From: Paguma larvata
Lineage: Eukaryota; Chordata; Mammalia; Carnivora; Viverridae
Assembly: GCA_030068075.1 (NCBI GenBank)
Contig: CM057841.1
Location: forward strand, 35,319,030 to 35,383,029
Length of the DNA stretch: 64,000 nucleotides
Reading direction: 5' to 3'
Under the pieces are notes generated by a model. The model was not told the DNA's origin. It did no database searches and was given only the letters and a program-made list of their open reading frames with translations. The first letter of the stretch is position 1, and each line of letters begins with the position of its first letter. A program made the translations under genes and the position numbers. Shown here piece by piece: positions 11,050 through 21,616 of this stretch.

Positions 11050-11145
11050 TTAGGGACTATATATGACTTTATTTTGGGGCCCAGAGGGCAGCACAGTGCT
11101 TGGCATATAGATGGAACTCCAGTAAAACTTGTTGACTAGAACTGA
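11050..11145 (+). mobile_element. L2 3' end fragment
   Basis: AGGGACTATATATGACTTTA, then GGCAGCACAGTGCTTGGCAT and AGTAAAACTTGTTGACT follow the terminal L2 consensus order. Confidence 0.6.
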
Positions 11146-11499
11146 AACAGATAGAATATATTGTTTTCAAAAATAATTTCTAAGGCAGTAACAGAATATG
11201 TACAAATATAGCAAGGTCGTATTCTTCCCAGGAAAAATGAATTTTCTGTTTCACACATGGGAAGGTGGTATGTTGAACCTAAGAAATGGAATTCAGGGAT
11301 TACTGGCTTGGACAAGGGGTGACAAGACAGCCCTTTGGTTACTGTCAGAGGATCACTAGAGCATTGCTAGGAACTTCAGATACAGTGATTTCAGATGTGT
11401 GTTTACAGACCTGTATATGATGGGCAAATTGCAAATAAATGGGGAATTGCATCAGCAGTAAAGTAGACAAGGAAGTCAATGAGAGTGAACAAACTTCTG

Positions 11500-11812
11500 T
11501 GACATAGAACTACATAGATGAATCTTATAAATTTAGAGATCAGTCTGTATGATTCTATTTGTATAAAGTTTCAAAACAAAGAGGCAAAAGTAAAAATGAA
11601 GTTAGAAGTCAGCATATTTGGTGAAATAGTAACGGTGGCAAGGTAACCTAAACAGAACACGAGGGGCCTTTAGGAGCTGTGGTAGTGCTGTGTTTCTTTG
11701 GGTGCTGGTTATGCAGGAAAGTTTACTTTGTGAAAATGCATCAATTTGTACAATGATGATTTGTGTAATTTTCTGTTTATATATGTTACACACCAATAAA
11801 AACTTAAATACC
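11500..11812 (+). mobile_element. L1M 3' UTR fragment
   Basis: Shows the old-L1 order: TAGATGAATCTTATAAATTT, TGTATGATTCTATTTGTATA, the AGTAACGGTGGC-like block, ATGCATCAATTTGTACAATG, and an AATAAAAACTTAAA end. No coding part remains. Confidence 0.7.
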
Positions 11813-12685
11813 TAAAATAAATTGCACCTATGAATTAGGGTTGCTAGAATCCATCCAGAAATACAGTGATAGCATCATAGGGGACACTGATTTGGAGATC
11901 TGGGGACAAATAACGGGTTATTTCACCTCACTTATACTAGGACTTCTGAGTTTTATCCTTTTTCATCAAGCTCTAAGGACACTGGATATCAGGCCAATAA
12001 TAAGAGTTGGGCTGTTAGAGGGACACATTAATGAAGAGGCTTTAAAAGTAATTTGGAATTTCTAACTTGAGAAAGCAGCAGTGCAGATTTATAATTTTTA
12101 CTGATTCTTCCAGTGTATTCAGCAGGAAGGGACATGAGTCTGGCGTGGGCTTTGGGACTCCTTCTTTGGCTATACTCAGTTTTAAGGGGTAGCAGGAATT
12201 GCTTCGAGCTCTTGTTGAGAAATTGTTTTAATAATCATACAAAAGCCTTAAAATAATTGGAAGAAGTTCAAAATTATTTTTACTGGGAATTCATCCTAAA
12301 TTCTGCCCAAGTTACTCCAGGTGGAAGATGGATGCTCATCTTTTTATTCCTTTTTTAGCTGGCCAAATGGGTTAGAATCAATTCCTTTTTGCTGGGTGGC
12401 ATTCTGAGGGGTGAAAAATGTACTTTTCATATTCTTCAACATGAAATCAAAGTAATACAGGATTTGTGGTATCAGTATGAGGCCAATTAGTAAAACCATG
12501 GCTTATTAGAGATCACCCTTCCTACTCTTGTGTGTATATTGCGTGTATATGTGTGTGTGCATGTGTGCCCATGCACACATGAGCTCATGTGTGTGTGTTA
12601 TGTGGTCCACTATGGAGATGCCAGGAGTTGCATTTAAGGGATGATAAATTTCATCTCATAAAAGCTTTGGAAAATGAAAAAAATT
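11813..12685. other. Unique DNA with a TG-rich tract
   Basis: A 74-codon frame (11841-12065) has no recognised motif. 12529-12600 holds an imperfect TG/CA run; within it CATGTGTG and CACACATG form an inverted repeat around a short loop. Confidence 0.4.
12529..12600. repeat. Imperfect (TG)n tract
   Basis: Alternating purine-pyrimidine run interrupted by CCC and TGAGC. Confidence 0.8.
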
Positions 12686-12689
12686 TAAA

Positions 12690-12975
12690 ATTGTGGTAAA
12701 AGTTACCATCTTAACTGTTTTTATGTATTCAGTTCAGTAGCGTTAAGTACATTTGCATTGTTGTGCAACCTATCTCCAGAACTTTCTTCATTTTGGAAAA
12801 TTGCAACTCTATACCTGTTAGACTGCAACTCCCCCAGCCTCTGACAACCACCATTCAACTTTCTGTTTTTATGAGTTTGACTCCTCTAGACACCTATATA
12901 AGTAGAACCATACATCAAAACTTTGTTTTAACTTTTCACTCTGAGCCTGGTTTATACCAGGACTATCACCTAAAA
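12690..12975 (-). mobile_element. L1M fragment, antisense
   Basis: Recognised from TTAACTGTTTTTATGTATTC, GTTGTGCAACCTATCTCCAG, CAGCCTCTGACAACCACCAT and TATATAAGTAGAACCATACA, which is the reverse of the region just beyond ORF2 in old mammalian L1. Confidence 0.7.
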
Positions 12976-13237
12976 TAATTTTACTGATCATAAAATTGAG
13001 TTTAGAAGGCTGACTGGACCATCCTGTAATTTAAGATTATCAGCTACCCCATAATAACAATGCCTTGTTTTACTGTTAACATCTTCTTGATCCTTGGCTG
13101 ACTCCAACTCCATTTGCAATAGGAAAAGGAGAAACAGGGCAACCAGAGGCCCAACTAGAGGGCTTGATGGTATCACCTGAGATCCATGCCCCTCCTCACA
13201 AATGAAAGAAATGAGTAGAGGCAGTAGCCCCAAAGTG

Positions 13238-13440
13238 TATAGGGTTAAGCATTTACTGAGTGCATGTGATAGATATACTAAGTGCTTTTTCATATAAGTC
13301 ATCTGATTTTAATCCTTGCATCAATATAATGAAGTTGGTTATTATTGCACCCGCTTTACAAGTGAGGAAAATGGAACTAAGAGAGTTGACTGATTTACTA
13401 AGAATCTCAAAGTTAATCAATAGCAGAGATGGTTTTTGAC
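13238..13440 (-). mobile_element. MIR, near full length
   Basis: CATTTACTGAGTGCATGTGA, CTAAGTGCTTTTTCATA, TTTTAATCCTTGCATCA, TTTACAAGTGAGGAAAATGG and AGTTAATCAATAGCAGAGAT are in the antisense MIR order. Confidence 0.8.
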
Positions 13441-13489
13441 CTTGATTCTTTTTTATCCTTCTTTACTTTCTATCACGCAGAGGCAGCTG

Positions 13490-13655
13490 TGGTAATATAT
13501 TCATGATACGCATTATCCTTATATTAGGGATGATCAAATGGAGGTAAGCTAGGCTAAGTAATTTTTCTGAAATTACACATTTAGCAAGTGGTGAAATAGG
13601 AGTTGAAATCAGGAGATTATCAGAAATAAGTTGACAGTCCTTCCCAGATTTGGGG
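13490..13655 (-). mobile_element. MIR fragment
   Basis: CATTATCCTTATATTAGGGA, GGCTAAGTAATTTTTCTGAA, TTAGCAAGTGGTGAAATAGG, TTGAAATCAGG follow the MIR antisense core. A second MIR, separate from the one just before it. Confidence 0.6.
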
Positions 13656-13759
13656 CTATCTTTACACAAAGGTTTGCAAAACACTGGAAGTTAAAAAGGA
13701 CACCAGTAAGTGGGAAGTCGGCACATGCAAAAATAATATAAGCTTTGTGACACCTGGCA

Positions 13760-13925
13760 ATGCCTTCTTCATGGGAAATAAAGGTCAGGGTGGTCATATT
13801 ATGGAAGACCTTGAATGACCCACCTAAGGCTTAGCTCTTAATTTGGTAGGCAGTTGGGGGCTTTTGAAGAACCTTGATTGAAGGTGATCAGAGCTGTGCT
13901 TTTAGAAAAATCAATGCATACATTA
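13760..13925 (-). mobile_element. L2 fragment, antisense
   Basis: GAAGACCTTGAATGACCCAC, CTAAGGCTTAGCTCTTAAT and GATCAGAGCTGTGCTTTTAG match the reverse of the central L2 3' region. Confidence 0.55.
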
Positions 13926-14869
13926 GAAGGTGAAGCAACTGAATGTAAGCACTCTCAACACTACTAAAATTGGAATGACTTTATTGCCTCTCTGCATTCC
14001 CTTGACCTTTTTCCAATATCAGTTGGGAAACCTACTGTTATTTAACATTTAATACAAAGCCTTATTTCTTTTCCCCCAAAGGTATTTGAATGGCGAGACT
14101 AAGATCTCAAACTTCTGCATATATACAAATGAAGGCATTTTAATATTAAGTCAGTAAGTCAGAACAGTCAGTATTTTAGTGATAAAGACTGAAGTGTAAA
14201 ATCCTATATGTTGTTTCTTAGGTGACTTTTAAAGAGATGGAAATGATAACTATGTTGCAATGAAGTGGCATATATATGTATTTATATACATAGATGTATA
14301 CATGTATGTATATAGAGAGATTTATATTTAGTATTCTGCACTGCAGCCTATTTTCCATTTCTCATTATTACCTCACATTCTTCTCAATAACACTAGAGGT
14401 CACCCAGACCCTGTCTTTAATTTGGTTTTGTCATTATTCATCTCCATTTAAGTCACATCTGAATTCTTATTGTGGACTTGCGTTTCTCTTTATGAATTAT
14501 ACAGCTTGCCTCTCTTAACCTGCTAATGTTAGTTTGTAACATTCCCCATTACACTGATAGTTTAATTGACAAATTAACTTGTGTTAGTTTGCCAGATACT
14601 GGCGCAAATGAGATTTTTCTTCATCTCCTCAATGGTTTTTGTCAGCAATAGAGGGGCAGGTTGATTGGATGCAGAATGGTTCTAGTTTCAGAAAAATCGA
14701 TGTTATAGCCATAGTGTTCAGACTGCATTTATTCAAATATTGCATGCTCAGTCATATAAAATAGGCTCTAGCTTTTGTTAGTCAAGTTTTAACATTTTTT
14801 TATTAGTCTACAGGCATATGCTCAAAACAGTTTATTCTTTATATTAATTAGGTTGTTCATTTAGTTGAT
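13926..14869. other. Unique AT-rich DNA with a TA/TG tract
   Basis: 14265-14330 is an imperfect TATA/TGTA run; its 74-codon frame (14294-14518) is low-complexity at its start and unassigned. Confidence 0.4.
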
Positions 14870-14880
14870 AATCTTTTATT

Positions 14881-15036
14881 TATTTATTTTCATGAGAAAG
14901 AAAGAGAGAGAGAGGCAGAGAGAGAATTCCAAGCAGGCTCCTTGCTGTCAGTGCAGAGCCTGCTGCAAGACTTGATCTCACAATGTGAGATCATGACGTG
15001 AACTAAAATCAAGACTCAGATGCCTAACTGACTAAC
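14881..15036 (-). mobile_element. CAN-SINE, 5'-truncated
   Basis: The antisense copy stops at TAACTGACTAAC and lacks about 18 bases of the tRNA-like head, so box A is damaged. The 11-base duplication AATCTTTTATT (14870-14880 and 15037-15047) shows that the truncation is original. Confidence 0.9.
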
Positions 15037-15047
15037 AATCTTTTATT

Positions 15048-15115
15048 AAACATATAACTCTATGCTAGAGACTGTCAGGTACTGAGAATATGAAGGGGAA
15101 CCATACTGAAAATGG
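15048..15115 (-). mobile_element. L2 3' end fragment, antisense
   Basis: GCTAGAGACTGTCAGGTACT, then GAGAATATGAAGGGGAACC, resembles the reversed L2 terminus. Short and uncertain. Confidence 0.4.
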
Positions 15116-15249
15116 CCTAGTAGACTTCTTATTCGTGTTCTCCTAAACTCTAAAATGTTACGATGTTAGGGATGGGCTTCCTTAAGCTCTTAAGTATAAA
15201 TTTAATAAACTCTAGGGAAAAGAGGATGATTCATCTCCTTCCATTTCTT

Positions 15250-15471
15250 TTTTCTTTTTTTTTTAAACGTTTGTTTATTTTTGAGGGACAGAGAGACAGA
15301 GTGTGAGCAGAGGAAGGGCAGAGAGAGAGGCAGACACAGAATCTGAGCAGGCTCCAGGCTCTGAGCCATCAGCACAGAGCCCGATGCGGGGCTCAAACCC
15401 ACAGACTGTGAGATCATGACATGAGCTGAAGTTGGCTGCTTAACTGACTAAGCCACCCAGGCACCCCCCAA
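15250..15471 (-). mobile_element. CAN-SINE, well preserved
   Basis: Antisense, full-length, with head ACTAAGCCACCCAGGCACCC. A perfect 15-base duplication (CTCCTTCCATTTCTT) lies at 15235-15249 and 15472-15486. Confidence 0.96.
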
Positions 15472-15486
15472 CTCCTTCCATTTCTT

Positions 15487-15821
15487 ACAATTTTCTTTCC
15501 TTCTCCAAACCCCTTCCAGCAGGTACACTGGTAGGCACCTGCTCTTGGGTTTCCATATGGCTGACACCTAAATGCCATCTAAGAGCAAATGATTTTCACA
15601 GCAACTAGAACCTGTCGTGGTCTCTGAGATATTGCCTATGAAAAGACTTGCTGAAACAGAATATTTTCATGTAATTTTCACAAAGTGCTTGACTGATAAA
15701 CTTTTATTATGAACACAAGACTGTTTTCTGAACGTGATAAAAAATAAAGTAACCTTTGCTTTTCCTTTAGTTTCTTCCATAAAAAACTCCTTGGGAATAT
15801 GAAGACTACAGCATCATCAAG
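15487..15821. other. Unique DNA
   Basis: No recognised repeat; nothing exon-like. Confidence 0.4.
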
Positions 15822-16022
15822 AGTGGTGATTCTCAAATTTTAGTATGTAGGCTTTTAAAATTATCCATTTATGGGTCCCCTTCTGAGTTTTTCTGATTCA
15901 ATAGGTCTGGAATGAGAACTATGGATGTACATTGCTAACAATTTCCCATGTAAAATTTAAGCTGTTGGTCCTGGGACCTTCCTTTTTTTTTTTCCTTAGT
16001 GAGGAAGAAGTGCGGTGGGGGG

Positions 16023-16068
<46 letters not shown>

Positions 16069-16225
16069 CTTAGGCAGATTCCGTGCCCAGCATGGAGCCC
16101 GACATGGGGCTTGATCTCACAGTTGTGAGATCATGACCTGAGCTGAACTAAAGAGTCAGGTGCTTAACTGACTAAACCACCCAAATACCCCATGGGACCC
16201 CTCTTTTTGAGTCTCTGGTCTAGAG
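15822..16225 (-). mobile_element. MER20-like hAT element split by a SINE
   Basis: The two halves (15822-15978 and 16193-16225) join across a SINE. Left: GTGGTGATTCTCAAATTTTA, TTTCTGATTCAATAGGTCTG, GCTAACAATTTCCCATG. Right: TTTTTGAGTCTCTGGTCTAG. The outer ends are inverted relative to one another, as in hAT terminal repeats. Non-autonomous, no coding capacity. Confidence 0.65.
15979..16192 (-). mobile_element. CAN-SINE inside the MER20-like element
   Basis: Antisense, with a (GA)n run at about 16025-16066. The head reads CTGACTAAACCACCCAAATA. TGGGACC is duplicated at 15972-15978 and 16193-16199. Confidence 0.9.
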
Positions 16226-16229
16226 GATA

Positions 16230-16340
16230 GAAAACCATATTGGAATTGGGAAGCTCAACTTCTAGTTTTAGTTCTGCTAGTAATGTGAAACTGCACAAGT
16301 GATCCAATCTTATGTGCCATTAAATATTTCATACAAATTT
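16230..16340 (+). mobile_element. MIR fragment
   Basis: ATTGGAATTGGGAAGCTCAA, TAGTTTTAGTTCTGCTAGTA, GTGATCCAATCTTATGTGCC lie in sense MIR order. Confidence 0.5.
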
Positions 16341-16379
16341 GCTTATAATTCCATTATGGATTTCAAAATAATCACAGCC

Positions 16380-16830
16380 TACCATTTATGAGAATTGTTT
16401 TCTTACACCTCTCCTAACTTATCCCATCTCTCCTGGGTCTAGTCTAATCTAACTGGAGTTCCCTGAATTATTCCCACAGTTCCTTGCTTTTGTATATGTC
16501 GTGTCCTGAGACCTTCTTTTCCCACTGGTTAACTTGTTAAATTTTATTCATTCTTTATATTACCAGTTTAACATTCATAACTGTGAAGCTTTACCTCATC
16601 TGCCCCCACCTCCAACTCCTCTTAATAGAGCTGGTTATTCCTGTTAAGGTCTTCTAATATTACCTTGAAAATAATATATATCATGTCAGTGTAGGGCTCT
16701 TATTGGTTCACTGGACAGCTGCTTCCTTCAGTGTTGAAATAGAGTCTTGTTCATCTTTGTGTCTCTTTTGCCTGGTGCAGTTCTAGTACAAAGCTGGTAT
16801 TCCACAAATGTTTAGAGCATGATTAAGTCC
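16380..16830 (+). mobile_element. L2 LINE, 3' part
   Basis: Pyrimidine-rich sense L2: CTGAATTATTCCCACAGTTC, AAGCTTTACCTCATCTGCCC, then TCTTTGTGTCTCTTTTGCCT, GGTGCAGTTCTAGTACAAAG and CCACAAATGTTTA at the end. Confidence 0.7.
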
Positions 16831-17082
16831 CTCTATATATCTCCTTTCTCTTCTGTTGGTAAGATCCCCTTGATGGATATCTCGATTACCTTTGCTTTTT
16901 GGAGAAATTCATTTCTTTACACATTATTGTTAAATTTTAATGAAGGTTAAACTGCATAAAAAAGTGAGAGGTTAGTATGAGAAGACCTTAAAACTACATC
17001 TTTTAGTTAAAGTGTCTCCAGATTCTAAGTGCAAAACTGACTTTGTATTTTTTCATTGTGCAGTTATGATTGGATATGATTT

Positions 17083-17280
17083 TAATAATAATATTTAACA
17101 TTTAGAAGTGCTTTTGTGCCAAGGACTTTACTAAACACATTTCAGGGAATTTTGCAATTTTCATAACAATCTACAATGTTTTATTGCTATCTGTATTTTA
17201 TAGAACAAAATGCTGAAGTTTCACTAAGCAAGGTCACATTTTTAGTGACAAATCTGGGATTCATACTCATTAAATTATTA
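17083..17280 (-). mobile_element. MIR, near full length
   Basis: TAACATTTAGAAGTGCTTTT, GCCAAGGACTTTACTAAACA, TTATAGAACAAAATGCTGAA, AAGCAAGGTCACATTTTTAG, CTGGGATTCATACTC. Confidence 0.7.
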
Positions 17281-17786
17281 CATTGAAAACAATTTTGAAA
17301 GAGGAAAAACTTTTAACCAATGAATTTGAGTTGTCAAGCATGCATCAACATTTAATATAATATTCAGAAAAGTTACTGAAAGTAGGATACAGTGAATGTC
17401 CTTGTCCCAGAAAAAAGATGGGATGGAATGACTTTGTGAGGCTTTGATAATGTGTCATAGCTTTGTGGCAGGAAAGCAGGCATACATATCATATCACTGG
17501 TCCTGTGTGCTAAGTAGGAAGGCTCTCATAATTCCTGTTCTGTTGCGAGGCTGTTAAACTCAGCTAAGAGGAGACAGTTACTGTTGAATGAGTTGTCTTC
17601 CTTACTCATTGTGTTCCTAGGACCCCAGTTCTTTAAGGCCAAGAGTTACAAAAAGAGCAGGTTTTCCCCATGGGCTGGTGAAAGCACTTGCTTACTTGTC
17701 CCAGAGCCTGTCACAGTTCTGTGTAGTAATAGTTTTTTTCCAGTCCCATTCTCTTTGCAGGTTGCTTACATGGTAAGTTTAATTTA
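17281..17786. other. Unique DNA
   Basis: The 67-codon frame at 17584-17787 is unassigned. No splice-flanked exon recognised. Confidence 0.4.
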
Positions 17787-17800
17787 GGCACTATGTTCTA

Positions 17801-17978
17801 TTTTTTTTAAAAGAGAGATAGAGAGAGGGCACAAGTAGGGGAGAGGGTCAGAGGGAGAGAAAAGGCCCAAGGAGGCTCCATGCTCAGTGCGGAGCCCAAC
17901 ACAGGGACCCTGGGATCATGACCTGAGCCGAAATCAAAAGCCAGATGTCCAATTGACTGAGCCACCCAGGCACCCCTG
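17801..17978 (-). mobile_element. CAN-SINE, short body
   Basis: Antisense, missing part of the central block, with head ACTGAGCCACCCAGGCACCC. A 14-base duplication with two mismatches lies at 17787-17800 and 17979-17992. Confidence 0.92.
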
Positions 17979-18024
17979 GGCACTACATTCTAATAAATAA
18001 AATCTAGACAGCAATTATCATTGA

Positions 18025-18078
18025 TGACATTGTCATTAGTGACATTGTTGTCATTAATGACATTATTGTTATTAGTGA
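18025..18078. repeat. Three-copy 15-18 base tandem repeat
   Basis: GACATTGTCATTAGT, GACATTGTTGTCATTAAT and GACATTATTGTTATTAGT follow each other directly. The first copy lacks three bases. Not part of a transposon I recognise. Confidence 0.85.
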
Positions 18079-18107
18079 CTTGAAGACTGCGTTTAACCTA
18101 GAAATTA

Positions 18108-18330
18108 AAAAAAAATTTTTTTTTAAACATTTTTACTTATTTTTGAGAGACAGAGAGACAGAGTGTGAGCAGGGGAAGGGCAGAGAGGGAGGGAGACACA
18201 GAATCCGAAGCAGGCTCCAGGCTCTGAGCCATCAGCACAGAGCCCGACGTGGGGCTCGAACTCACAGACCGTGAGATCATGACCTGAGCTGAAGTCGGCC
18301 GCTTAACCGACTGAGCCACCCAGGCGCCCC
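18108..18330 (-). mobile_element. CAN-SINE, among the least diverged copies
   Basis: Antisense with an intact head (GACTGAGCCACCCAGGCGCC) and intact B-box side. A 15-base duplication with one mismatch (18093-18107 and 18331-18345) delimits it. The 60- and 64-codon frames here are SINE artefacts. Confidence 0.97.
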
Positions 18331-18554
18331 TTAACCTGGAAATTATAATTATGATGTCTTACTCTGGATCCAGCCACACCTCCTCCTGCCACTTAAGGCT
18401 GACCCTGAGACAAAGAATTGATATAGGGATTTTATTTTGGAGGTGATCACAGAAAACAGAAGTGTGTGGCAAAGTAGAGAGAGAGAGAGACAAGAAGGGA
18501 AGAAAAACAATATTGTGTTAATGAGGTGATCACTGCTTAAAATTGTTCTCCTGG

Positions 18555-18829
18555 TGCTGATGCACAGGGGCACATGTACCCTGATGTTTATAGCAGCACT
18601 TTCAACAATAGCCAAATCATGGAAAGAGACTAAGTGTCCATCAACTGATGAATGGATAAAGAAGGTATGGTATATATATACGATGGAATACTACGTGGCA
18701 ATGAGAAAGAATGAAATCTGGCCACGTGTGACAACATGGATGGAACCAGAGGGTATTATGCTGAGTGAAATAAGTCAGAAAGAGAGATACCGTATGCTTC
18801 CACGCATAGGTGGACTTTGCAAGACTTAA
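18555..18829 (+). pseudogene. L1 ORF2 C-terminal remnant
   Basis: Encodes the end of the LINE-1 ORF2 protein only, including the [20 protein letters not shown] segment typical of the extreme C-terminus. It is uninterrupted to its stop, which fits a fairly recent insertion. The endonuclease and reverse-transcriptase domains and most of the Cys-rich region lie upstream of the truncation and are absent. It has no promoter or start of its own and should not be annotated as a host gene. Confidence 0.9.
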
Positions 18830-19051
18830 CAGAAAACCAGTGGGGAGGGGAAGAGGGGAAGGAAAAAAAGCCACAGAGAGGGAGGGAGACAAAACATAAG
18901 AGACTTTTAAATACTAAGAACAAATCAAGGGTTGAGGGAGGTATGGGAGAGGGGGGAAAGTGGGTGATGGGCACTGAGCAGGGCATGGGTTGGGATGAGC
19001 ACTGGGTGTTGTTGTATGAAACCAATTTGACAATAAAAAAATTATATAAAA
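18555..19051 (+). mobile_element. Young 5'-truncated L1
   Basis: Contains the last 91 codons of ORF2 (to a stop at 18827-18829), the G/A-rich 3' UTR and an A-rich tail. A perfect 16-base duplication AAAATTGTTCTCCTGG lies at 18539-18554 and 19052-19067. Being truncated far inside ORF2, it cannot mobilise itself. Confidence 0.96.
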
Positions 19052-19067
19052 AAAATTGTTCTCCTGG

Positions 19068-19895
19068 AAGACAAGGAAGTTGAGACATTTATCCATAGAC
19101 TTTCATCCTTCTTCGAATGAGGATTATATTGGGGGAATAGAATCCCCCACATTTCTGGGTTGCACCTGCATGTGGTTACATTACTTTCCCTAGCTTGAGA
19201 GAAGGCTATCTAGAGAGGCACATGGAACACTGGCAAAGGTGATGGAACTGTCCATCACGCCAGTGCTGAAATTAGGTGACTTGAGGGGGAAACAGTACAG
19301 TTCGTCACAAGTGTCCGCTGCAGATGACAAAAAGAGTAACCTAGAATAATGGCCCAAATGATGAAATAAATTGCGTGTGCTCTACTAATTCTTTTATATG
19401 TTTACATGTAGTTTTTGGGTATGTTTTGAAAGATTACAACCACATCAAGTGGTATTCAGTTTCAGGTCGGTATTAGTGCCAACCTTCCTTTATTAAAAAA
19501 TTGGTAAAATGTCAATTTCTGAAACATTTAAAAAATACCCAAAAAAGAGAAGTAAAACCTTCATTTTAAGCTCATTAATGAATGAATTTTACTAGAAGCT
19601 TGGGTCATTGGATGGGAATAGGCGAGTATAAGACTAGAATGACATGCCTTCAATATAATAGCAAACAGAATTTTTGATTTAAAAATCATCTTCTCATTTC
19701 TCATTGCAGAAAAATTTAAAAACCAAAATAAAGAAGGAACCTGTATCAATCATAATCTCCCATCCAGAAATTATCACTGGTACTGTATTGATATAATTCT
19801 TACTAGTCAAAAATTCTTAGTTTTGATGTGAGTAGGTGATTTTTTTCTTTTTGCTAATAAATACCAGTTTGCTATTAGAGTGGCAGGCAAAGAAA
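19068..19895. other. Unique DNA
   Basis: No repeat recognised. A 62-codon antisense frame (19561-19749) is unassigned. Confidence 0.4.
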
Positions 19896-19980
19896 CTAAT
19901 ATGTATTGAATGCTTTTTACTTGTTGGACATAGAGTTGAACATTCTACACACCTTCCCTAATCCATTAGCTCCTGCACTA
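19896..19980 (-). mobile_element. MIR fragment
   Basis: TATGTATTGAATGCTTTTTA, TTGAACATTCTACACACCTT and CCTAATCCATTAGCTCC match the reversed MIR 3' end. Confidence 0.5.
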
Positions 19981-20229
19981 TTTGTTTTTAGGAGGCCACC
20001 ATCCCAGCCCCAGAGGTCGATCTACGTGTGTTGGGTACTGCCCAGAACCTGTCTCCAGTCATTGAGAGAAAGCTTTGTCTTCCACAGGCCCCCAGCGAGC
20101 AAGTCAGGGAGGTTAATGGTGGCCTGGGAAATGCGGAGAAGTGTTTTTTTTTTTTTTTCTAATGGAAATGAGAATGGCATACAGAGAGGCAGGAGAGAAA
20201 TGTATTAGAGCAAAGCAGTGGAAAAGAAA
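19981..20229. other. Unique DNA
   Basis: More GC-rich than its neighbours. An open frame continues through it from 19906 to 20208 (100 codons); its start lies in the MIR fragment and it shows no domain. Confidence 0.4.
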
Positions 20230-20800
20230 TTTCCTTAAGTTTATTTTCCTCCCAGCACTATGTTATGTCTGTTTTTAGGTCGGCTTGTTCAAATGACTAG
20301 GTAGATTTTCCCAATTAAACCATCATTTACAACCTGGCTCATCCCAAATGTGTAAATAAGCTTCCTTTGGGATTGTCTGACAGGCATTGCTTCACATCAT
20401 CATTCGTGCTTTGACAATATTACTGGAGATGAAAACAATTCTGCCATACTCCGAACTCCTTCAAGATGCCTTTTTCGTCCTTTTATCTTTGATTCATTGG
20501 TGTAAATAAATAAAACCTGCCCTACCGTGTCTTGCCTCTCCTTGCCCCCACTTCATTCCTTTCCAATTCAGGATTTTAATTTGAAAATGGTTATTTTTAG
20601 CTTCTTTCTCAACTGTGCCTATCCTCCGTCCTCACCATGCTGCTGATTGCTGATAACACAGCTGGCTTCGGGGGTGGCTGGTGCAATCTGCAAACATTAC
20701 AGATAAGATTGATTGAAAAGTGGGCTGCAGCTGATAGAGACCCCTCTGAGGCCTAGGAAAAGGAGCTTCCTAAAGGGTTTGTGTGTGAGGGTGAAGTTTT
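20230..20800. other. Unique DNA, candidate conserved non-coding element
   Basis: No transposon or simple repeat is visible. It carries clustered motif-like words: CTGACAGGCA near 20377-20386, CTTTGATTCATTGGTGTAAA near 20488-20507, TGTAAATAAATAAA, and GATAAGATTGATTGA at 20703-20717. No reading frame is preserved, so any function would be regulatory. Conservation itself cannot be seen from one sequence. Confidence 0.35.
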
Positions 20801-21205
20801 TCAACCATACCTCCATGGGGCAGAGTAAAGGCAGATATTACAAATGGTCCCTTCTTGGGTGGTCTTGAGACTCAAGTGGGCTGAGCAGTCATGATTTCAG
20901 AATACTGGGGACTCTGGGGTCAGAGAAAGGGCTATTTATTAAACTATGTAGAATATAAAGAATCTGGGAGGTATGCCACATTGGTGGCAGGCTGAAATGA
21001 GGCTTTTGGTGAAAGTAGAAGCATGGATCCCAATCTGATAACCTGCAGGGTGTAAGTGTCCTGTAGATGTGTGCTGCTTGGCTTGCAATGTCTTTCCTTT
21101 AAAAATATATTATTGCTGTTATTTAGTTATATATTCAATATTCAATTAAATACTCAACATGAAATTAAATATTATACATTCAACCATGTATTACATATTC
21201 AAATA
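20801..21205. other. Unique DNA
   Basis: 21110-21200 is very AT-rich with repeated ATATTCAA words; otherwise nothing recognised. Confidence 0.4.
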
Positions 21206-21209
21206 TATG

Positions 21210-21365
21210 TTTAAACACTGTGTGCAAAGAACTGCTGTAAGCTGTTAACACATATCAGATAACTTACTTTTTATAGCAACTATATGAATTAGGTTCCAAT
21301 ATCGATCCTGTTTTACAGATGAGGAAACTGAGGCATGGAGAAGTTAAATAACTTGGATCATGTCA
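21210..21365 (-). mobile_element. MIR, well preserved core
   Basis: TTTTACAGATGAGGAAACTG, AGGCATGGAGAAGTTAAATA and ACTTGGATCATGTCAT form a clear antisense MIR core. Confidence 0.85.
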
Positions 21366-21399
21366 TATGCCTTCTACATGATATTAAAATAGTGAGAGA

Positions 21400-21616
21400 G
21401 GGGCGCCTGGGTGGCTCAGTTGGTTAAGCGGCCGACTTCGGCTCAGGTCATGATCTCACAGTCTGTGAGTTTGAGTCCCGCATTGGGCTCTGTGCTGACA
21501 GCTCAGAGCCTGGAGCCTGCTTCAGATTCTGTGTCTCCCTCTCTCTCTGCCCTTCCCCTGCTCATACTCTGTCTCTATGTCTCTCAAAAGTAAATAAATG
21601 TTAAAAAAAATAAAAT
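21400..21616 (+). mobile_element. CAN-SINE, intact with pol III box sequences
   Basis: Starts GGGGCGCCTGGGTGGCTCAG. Box A lies near 21412-21423 and box B near 21467-21480. Perfect 14-base duplication AAAATAGTGAGAGA at 21386-21399 and 21617-21630. One of the most consensus-like copies, so likely recent. Confidence 0.97.

Noticed and set aside
12988..13302. 104-codon antisense frame
   Set aside because: No domain or conserved motif. Part of it reads through an antisense MIR, so it is best explained as chance.
16024..16066. Purine repeats (also at 26240-26286 and 36270-36340) considered as independent satellites
   Set aside because: Each lies within the body of a SINE and is an expansion of its CT/GA-rich part.
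19906..20208. 100-codon sense frame, Pro- and Arg-containing
   Set aside because: Begins within an eroded MIR, ends in a T-rich run and shows no domain.
21400..21490. tRNA-like sequence with A and B boxes
   Set aside because: Part of a CAN-SINE head. It lacks a complete cloverleaf 3' half and is followed by the SINE body.
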